Shown in pieces: positions 6,151-9,174 of a stretch of 9,174 nt of DNA. A program made the position numbers and the translations under genes. Location: assembly GCA_947456005.1 (NCBI GenBank), contig CANGRP010000093.1, positions 1-9,174 of the forward strand, in the 5' to 3' direction. Below the pieces are notes generated by a model that saw only the letters and a program-made list of their open reading frames with translations, ran no database searches and was not told where the DNA came from. The stretch is from Caulobacteraceae bacterium (lineage in GTDB: Bacteria; Pseudomonadota; Alphaproteobacteria; Caulobacterales; Caulobacteraceae). Each line of letters begins with the position of its first letter. The stretch's first letter is position 1.

Positions 6151-7818
6151 ATGCTGAACGCCCTCCGACTGGTCCCACCCCTGCTCGCCGCCCTGCTGGC
6201 GACCTCCCCCGCCGCCTCTGCTGACCGCACCGATCCGGCGCGTCTGTCGGCCATCACCCGGGAGCTTGCCTCCGACGCCTACGGCGGCCGCGCCCCGGGG
6301 ACCCCGGGCGAGGCCCTGACCGTGGCCTATCTGGAGCGCGCCTTCCGCGACCTGGGCCTTGAACCCGGGGGAGAGGCGGGAACTTTCTTCCAGCCCGTCC
6401 CGATGATCCGGACCCAACTGGGAGCCGATGGCCGATACGCGGTCAAAGGGCCGAAGGGTGAGACCGTGCTGGCGCCGGGTCGGGACATCTCGGTGATCTC
6501 CCTCCTTCCCGTGGACCGCGTGACGATCGAGTCCGCCCCAATGGTGTTTGTCGGTTATGGCGTGAACGCCCCGGAACGCGGCTGGGATGACTTCAAGGGT
6601 GTCGACCTGAAGGGAAAGGTCGCCGTCTTCCTGATCAACGACCCGGATTTTGAGGCGGCCGACGCCGATCCCGTCGCCGGCCGGTTCGGCGGCCGGGCGG
6701 CCACCTACTACGCCCGCTGGACCTACAAGTTCGAGGAGGCGGTCCGGCGCGGCGCCGTGGCCGCCCTGATCGTCCACCAGACCGAGGGCGCCGGCTACGG
6801 ATGGTCGACCGTCCTGGCCTCGGGGGGCGAGGGTTATGACCTTGCGCGGGCAAAGCCATCGGCTGAGCGCCTGCCCCTGCAGGGATGGCTCACGGCCGAG
6901 GCGTCGACCCGGTTGTTCGCCGCCGCCGGTCTCGACCTGGAGGCGCTGCGCCGCCAGGCCCGCTCGTCAGACTTCCGGCCCGTGGTGATGAAGGACCTGG
7001 CCTTCTCGGCCTCTGTCGCGGTGAGCTTCAGCCGGTTCGAGAGTCGCAATGTGATCGCCCGGCTCCCGGGCCGGAAGCGACCGGACGAGAGCATCATGAT
7101 CGCCGCCCACTGGGACGCCTATGGCGAGGGACCGGCCGACGCCCAGGGGCGGCGCATCCGGCCCGGCGCCGTCGACGACGCCCTGGGCGTGGCCGGGGTG
7201 CTGGAGGCGGCGCGCCTGCTCAAGGCCGGGCGACGCCTGGAGCGGTCGGTCCTCTTCGCCCTCTGGACGGCCGAGGAGCGCGGCCTCCTGGGCTCGGAAA
7301 CCTTTGGCGTGCGCCCGACCACGCCGCTGGACAGGATGGCGGCCAACCTGACCCTGGATATCCTGCAGACTGCGGGACCCTCGCGCGATGTCGTGCTTGT
7401 CGGCGCCGGACAGTCCGAGCTGGATGACTTCCTGGCCGAAGCCGCAGGTCGTCAGGATCGGACGGTGACGCCGGACGCCAAGCCTGAGCGGGCCCTGTTC
7501 TTCCGGGCTGACCACTTCAGCCTCGCCCGCCGCGGCGTGCCTGCGCTCCTGCTGATGGGGCTGGGCGGCGGCGCCGACCTTGTGGACGGCGGGAGGGCCG
7601 CCGGCGACGCCTGGGTCACCCGCTACACGGACGACTGCTATCACAAGACCTGCGACGCCTGGAGCCCGGACTGGGACCTGCGGGGCGCAGCGGCTGATGT
7701 CGACCTCGTGGTGGACATGACGCGGCGCCTGGCCCGCGTCGGCGTCTGGCCGGACTGGCGGCCGGGTTCGGAGTTCACCCGGATCCGGGAGGAGACCGCC
7801 GCCTCACGCAGGCCCTGA
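6151..7818 (+). CDS. Secreted M28 family zinc aminopeptidase with PA domain
   Basis: This 555-residue exported metallopeptidase should remove N-terminal residues from peptides, using two zinc ions, in the periplasm or outside the cell. A signal peptide is clear: MLNALR, a hydrophobic core, then a cut after ASA at about residue 24. A PA (protease-associated) insertion covers roughly 125-270, including FVGYGV (133-138), DLKGKVAVF and GAVAALIVH (201-209). The catalytic domain keeps the full M28 set: His320 and Asp322 (HWD), bridging Asp342/343 (VDDALG), Glu375 and Glu376 (TAEERG), Asp403 and His498 (CYHKTC), plus FRADHF before the last ligand. Cys496 and Cys501 could form a disulfide. I chose the ATG at 6151 because the signal peptide starts there, although GAAGG is only one base upstream. 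A TTG at 6115 is in frame but has no ribosome site. It lies 43 bases after DedA and may be read with it. Confidence 0.9.
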   Translation: MLNALRLVPPLLAALLATSPAASADRTDPARLSAITRELASDAYGGRAPGTPGEALTVAYLERAFRDLGLEPGGEAGTFFQPVPMIRTQLGADGRYAVKGPKGETVLAPGRDISVISLLPVDRVTIESAPMVFVGYGVNAPERGWDDFKGVDLKGKVAVFLINDPDFEAADADPVAGRFGGRAATYYARWTYKFEEAVRRGAVAALIVHQTEGAGYGWSTVLASGGEGYDLARAKPSAERLPLQGWLTAEASTRLFAAAGLDLEALRRQARSSDFRPVVMKDLAFSASVAVSFSRFESRNVIARLPGRKRPDESIMIAAHWDAYGEGPADAQGRRIRPGAVDDALGVAGVLEAARLLKAGRRLERSVLFALWTAEERGLLGSETFGVRPTTPLDRMAANLTLDILQTAGPSRDVVLVGAGQSELDDFLAEAAGRQDRTVTPDAKPERALFFRADHFSLARRGVPALLLMGLGGGADLVDGGRAAGDAWVTRYTDDCYHKTCDAWSPDWDLRGAAADVDLVVDMTRRLARVGVWPDWRPGSEFTRIREETAASRRP

Positions 7819-7833
7819 GCCGGGGTGGCCGCC

Positions 7834-7849
7834 TCCGGTCGTGACCGGA
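7834..7849. repeat. Perfect inverted repeat after the M28 gene
   Basis: TCCGGTC and GACCGGA flank two bases, giving a 16-base dyad that starts 16 bases after the M28 stop. No T-run follows on the plus strand (CGTTGCGG). It could be a weak terminator for the upstream operon or an operator for lemA, whose start is 78 bases further on. Nothing in the sequence decides between these. Confidence 0.4.
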
Positions 7850-7926
7850 CGTTGCGGAAACTGCGGATCGAGACCATCTTCCGGCCCTGGCCGCGACCGC
7901 GCGGCGACCGGACCGGAGCTTCCGAC

Positions 7927-8571
7927 GTGACCTTCTCCCGCAAGATCCTCTCGCGACTTCTCCTCGTGGCCGCGGCGCCCCTGTTTCTCGCCGCTTGCGG
8001 CGTCAACGCCATTCCCACCAAGGAGGAGACGGCCAAGGCCCAGTGGGCGGAGGTTCAGAACCAGTACCAGCGCCGCGCTGACCTGGTCCCCAACCTTGTC
8101 GAGACGGTGAAGGGCTTCGCCGCCCAGGAACGGAACGTCCTCACCGAGGTGACGGAGGCGCGCGCCTCGGCCACCCAGGTCAAGATCGATGCGGAGACCC
8201 TCACCGACCCCGCGAAGTTCCAGCAGTTCGCCGCCGCCCAGGATCGGCTGTCCGGGGTGCTTGGGCGCCTAATGATGATCCAGGAACGCTATCCCGACCT
8301 GAAGTCCAACCAGAACTTCCTGGCCCTGCAGTCCCAGCTTGAGGGCACGGAGAACCGCATCGCCATTGCCCGCCGCGACTACAACGAGGCCGTTCGGACC
8401 TACAATCTCGAGTTCAAGACCTTCCCGAACTCCTTCTGGACGGTGGTGCACCGCAACTCCAAGCCGATGCAGCTGTTCGCTGCGAACGAGGCGGCCCAGT
8501 CGGCGCCCTCGGTGAGCTTTGCTCCGGCCGAACCGGCGTCGCAGCCGCCCGCGGCGACGCTCGCCCAATGA
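7927..8571 (+). CDS. LemA family lipoprotein
   Basis: This 214-residue LemA-family protein is probably an envelope-anchored helical protein. The family's biochemical role is not settled. The first 24 residues form a lipoprotein signal: MTFSRK, a hydrophobic run, then the lipobox LAAC with the lipidated cysteine at 24. The mature part shows the family pattern AQWAEVQNQYQRRADLVPNLV (38-58), TVKGFAAQE (60-68), and the block from RYPDLKSNQNF (121-131) through ENRIAIARRDYNEAVRTYN (142-160) to FPNSF. The GTG at 7927 is chosen because GGAG (7915-7918) lies eight bases upstream and the signal peptide begins there; an in-frame GTG at 7825 would add 34 charged residues. The tail (192-214) is rich in alanine, proline and serine and is likely disordered. 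The TPM gene overlaps its end by four bases, so the two are translationally coupled. Confidence 0.92.
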   Translation: MTFSRKILSRLLLVAAAPLFLAACGVNAIPTKEETAKAQWAEVQNQYQRRADLVPNLVETVKGFAAQERNVLTEVTEARASATQVKIDAETLTDPAKFQQFAAAQDRLSGVLGRLMMIQERYPDLKSNQNFLALQSQLEGTENRIAIARRDYNEAVRTYNLEFKTFPNSFWTVVHRNSKPMQLFAANEAAQSAPSVSFAPAEPASQPPAATLAQ

Positions 8572-9174
8572 TCCTGCGCCAGGGTCCAGGACCGCTCTTC
8601 GTCGCGTTCCTGGCCCTCGTCGCCGTCGCCGGCGCCGCCCTGGCCGCGCCCACCTTCCCGCGCCTGACCGGCCGGGTGGTGGACCAGGCGAATCTCTTGT
8701 CGCCGCAAGCGGAACAGGCGCTGACGGACCGTCTGAAGGCTCTGGAGGACTCCACGGGTCGGCAGATGGTGGTCGCCACCATCCCGGACCTCCAAGGCTA
8801 TCCCATCGAGGACTATGGCTACCAGCTTGGGCGCGCCTGGGGCATTGGCGACGCCAAGCGCGACGACGGGGTGCTGCTGATCGTCGCCCCCAACGACCGC
8901 AAGGTCCGGGTGGAGGTCGGCTACGGGCTGGAGCCTGTGCTCACCGACAGCCTCAGCTCCGTCATCATCCAGACCCAGATCGTGCCCGCCTTTCGCCGGG
9001 GCGACATGGAGGGCGGCATCCTTGCGGGCGCCGCGGCCCTTGCCGACCAGCTGGCCCTGCCAGAGGGCGAGGCGCGGGCGAACGTCAAGAACGCCGAGAC
9101 GGCCGCCCAGAAGGGCGGGGGCTCTCCCATCGCCACCCTGATTGTCCTGGTCCTGATCTTCTGGGTCCTGGTGA
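8568..9174 (+). CDS. TPM-domain (YgcG/DUF477-like) protein, 3' end outside window
   Basis: The first 202 residues are visible and the gene continues past the right edge. A Sec signal peptide (hydrophobic 10-25, cut near ALA at 24-26) is followed by a TPM domain over about 36-165, with the landmarks GRVVDQANLLS (35-45), WGIGDAKRDDGVLLIVAPND (91-110) and VRVEVGYGLEPVLTD (113-127). A polar linker leads to a hydrophobic segment starting near 187, probably a transmembrane helix. The layout (signal, TPM, helix) is typical of YgcG-like proteins, which often end in a low-complexity glycine-rich tail; that part cannot be seen here. Start codon and lemA stop share ATGA. TPM proteins are regularly encoded beside lemA; a role in envelope or membrane-protein maintenance is supposed rather than shown. 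Similar domains have been linked to photosystem repair and phosphatase activity in plants. Confidence 0.9.
   Translation, partial: MILRQGPGPLFVAFLALVAVAGAALAAPTFPRLTGRVVDQANLLSPQAEQALTDRLKALEDSTGRQMVVATIPDLQGYPIEDYGYQLGRAWGIGDAKRDDGVLLIVAPNDRKVRVEVGYGLEPVLTDSLSSVIIQTQIVPAFRRGDMEGGILAGAAALADQLALPEGEARANVKNAETAAQKGGGSPIATLIVLVLIFWVLV

Noticed and set aside
5358..6777. Long minus-strand open frames opposite DedA and the M28 gene
   Set aside because: Their translations are low-complexity, rich in Arg, Gly, Pro and Gln, with no motif. The plus-strand genes carry complete signature residues.

Overview
The window is a high-GC stretch of about 70% over most of its length. Genes are tightly packed, with strong GGAGG-type ribosome sites and several TTG or GTG starts. 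This fits an alphaproteobacterium, and the gene content would suit the Caulobacterales (Caulobacter, Phenylobacterium or Brevundimonas type). That placement is inferred from composition and protein families only. No rRNA, tRNA, CRISPR array, transposase or phage gene was seen.

Layout. Bases 1-313 hold no gene I can name. There is a weak minus-strand ORF followed by a terminator-like hairpin, and a plausible promoter for the next gene. A GNAT-type acetyltransferase (329-976, +) sits in lower-GC DNA, about 62% by hand count. It converges, with a 16-base gap, on an AMP-forming acyl-CoA synthetase (993-2576, -). A 177-base gap rich in palindromes separates that gene from a small DUF2177 membrane protein (2754-3167, -). 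DUF2177 is divergent, across 150 bases, from a plus-strand run: a COG2907 FAD-dependent oxidoreductase (3318-4652), a DUF1365 protein (4658-5452), a DedA-family membrane protein (5499-6107) and a secreted M28 zinc aminopeptidase with a PA domain (6151-7818). After a 108-base gap with a perfect inverted repeat come a LemA lipoprotein (7927-8571) and, overlapping it by four bases, a TPM-domain (YgcG-like) protein that runs off the right edge.

How the genes may work together. COG2907, DUF1365 and DUF2177 are a recurring set in proteobacteria, usually with a cyclopropane-fatty-acid-synthase-like methyltransferase. The set is linked to modification of unsaturated membrane fatty acids and to oxidative or light stress. 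Here the methyltransferase is missing from its usual place and a DedA lipid-transporter-type protein stands there instead. With the nearby acyl-CoA synthetase, the centre of the window reads as a membrane-lipid locus. LemA plus TPM is a common envelope-associated pair. Nothing in the window is a clear-cut new system. The variant lipid cluster is the point most worth following up.
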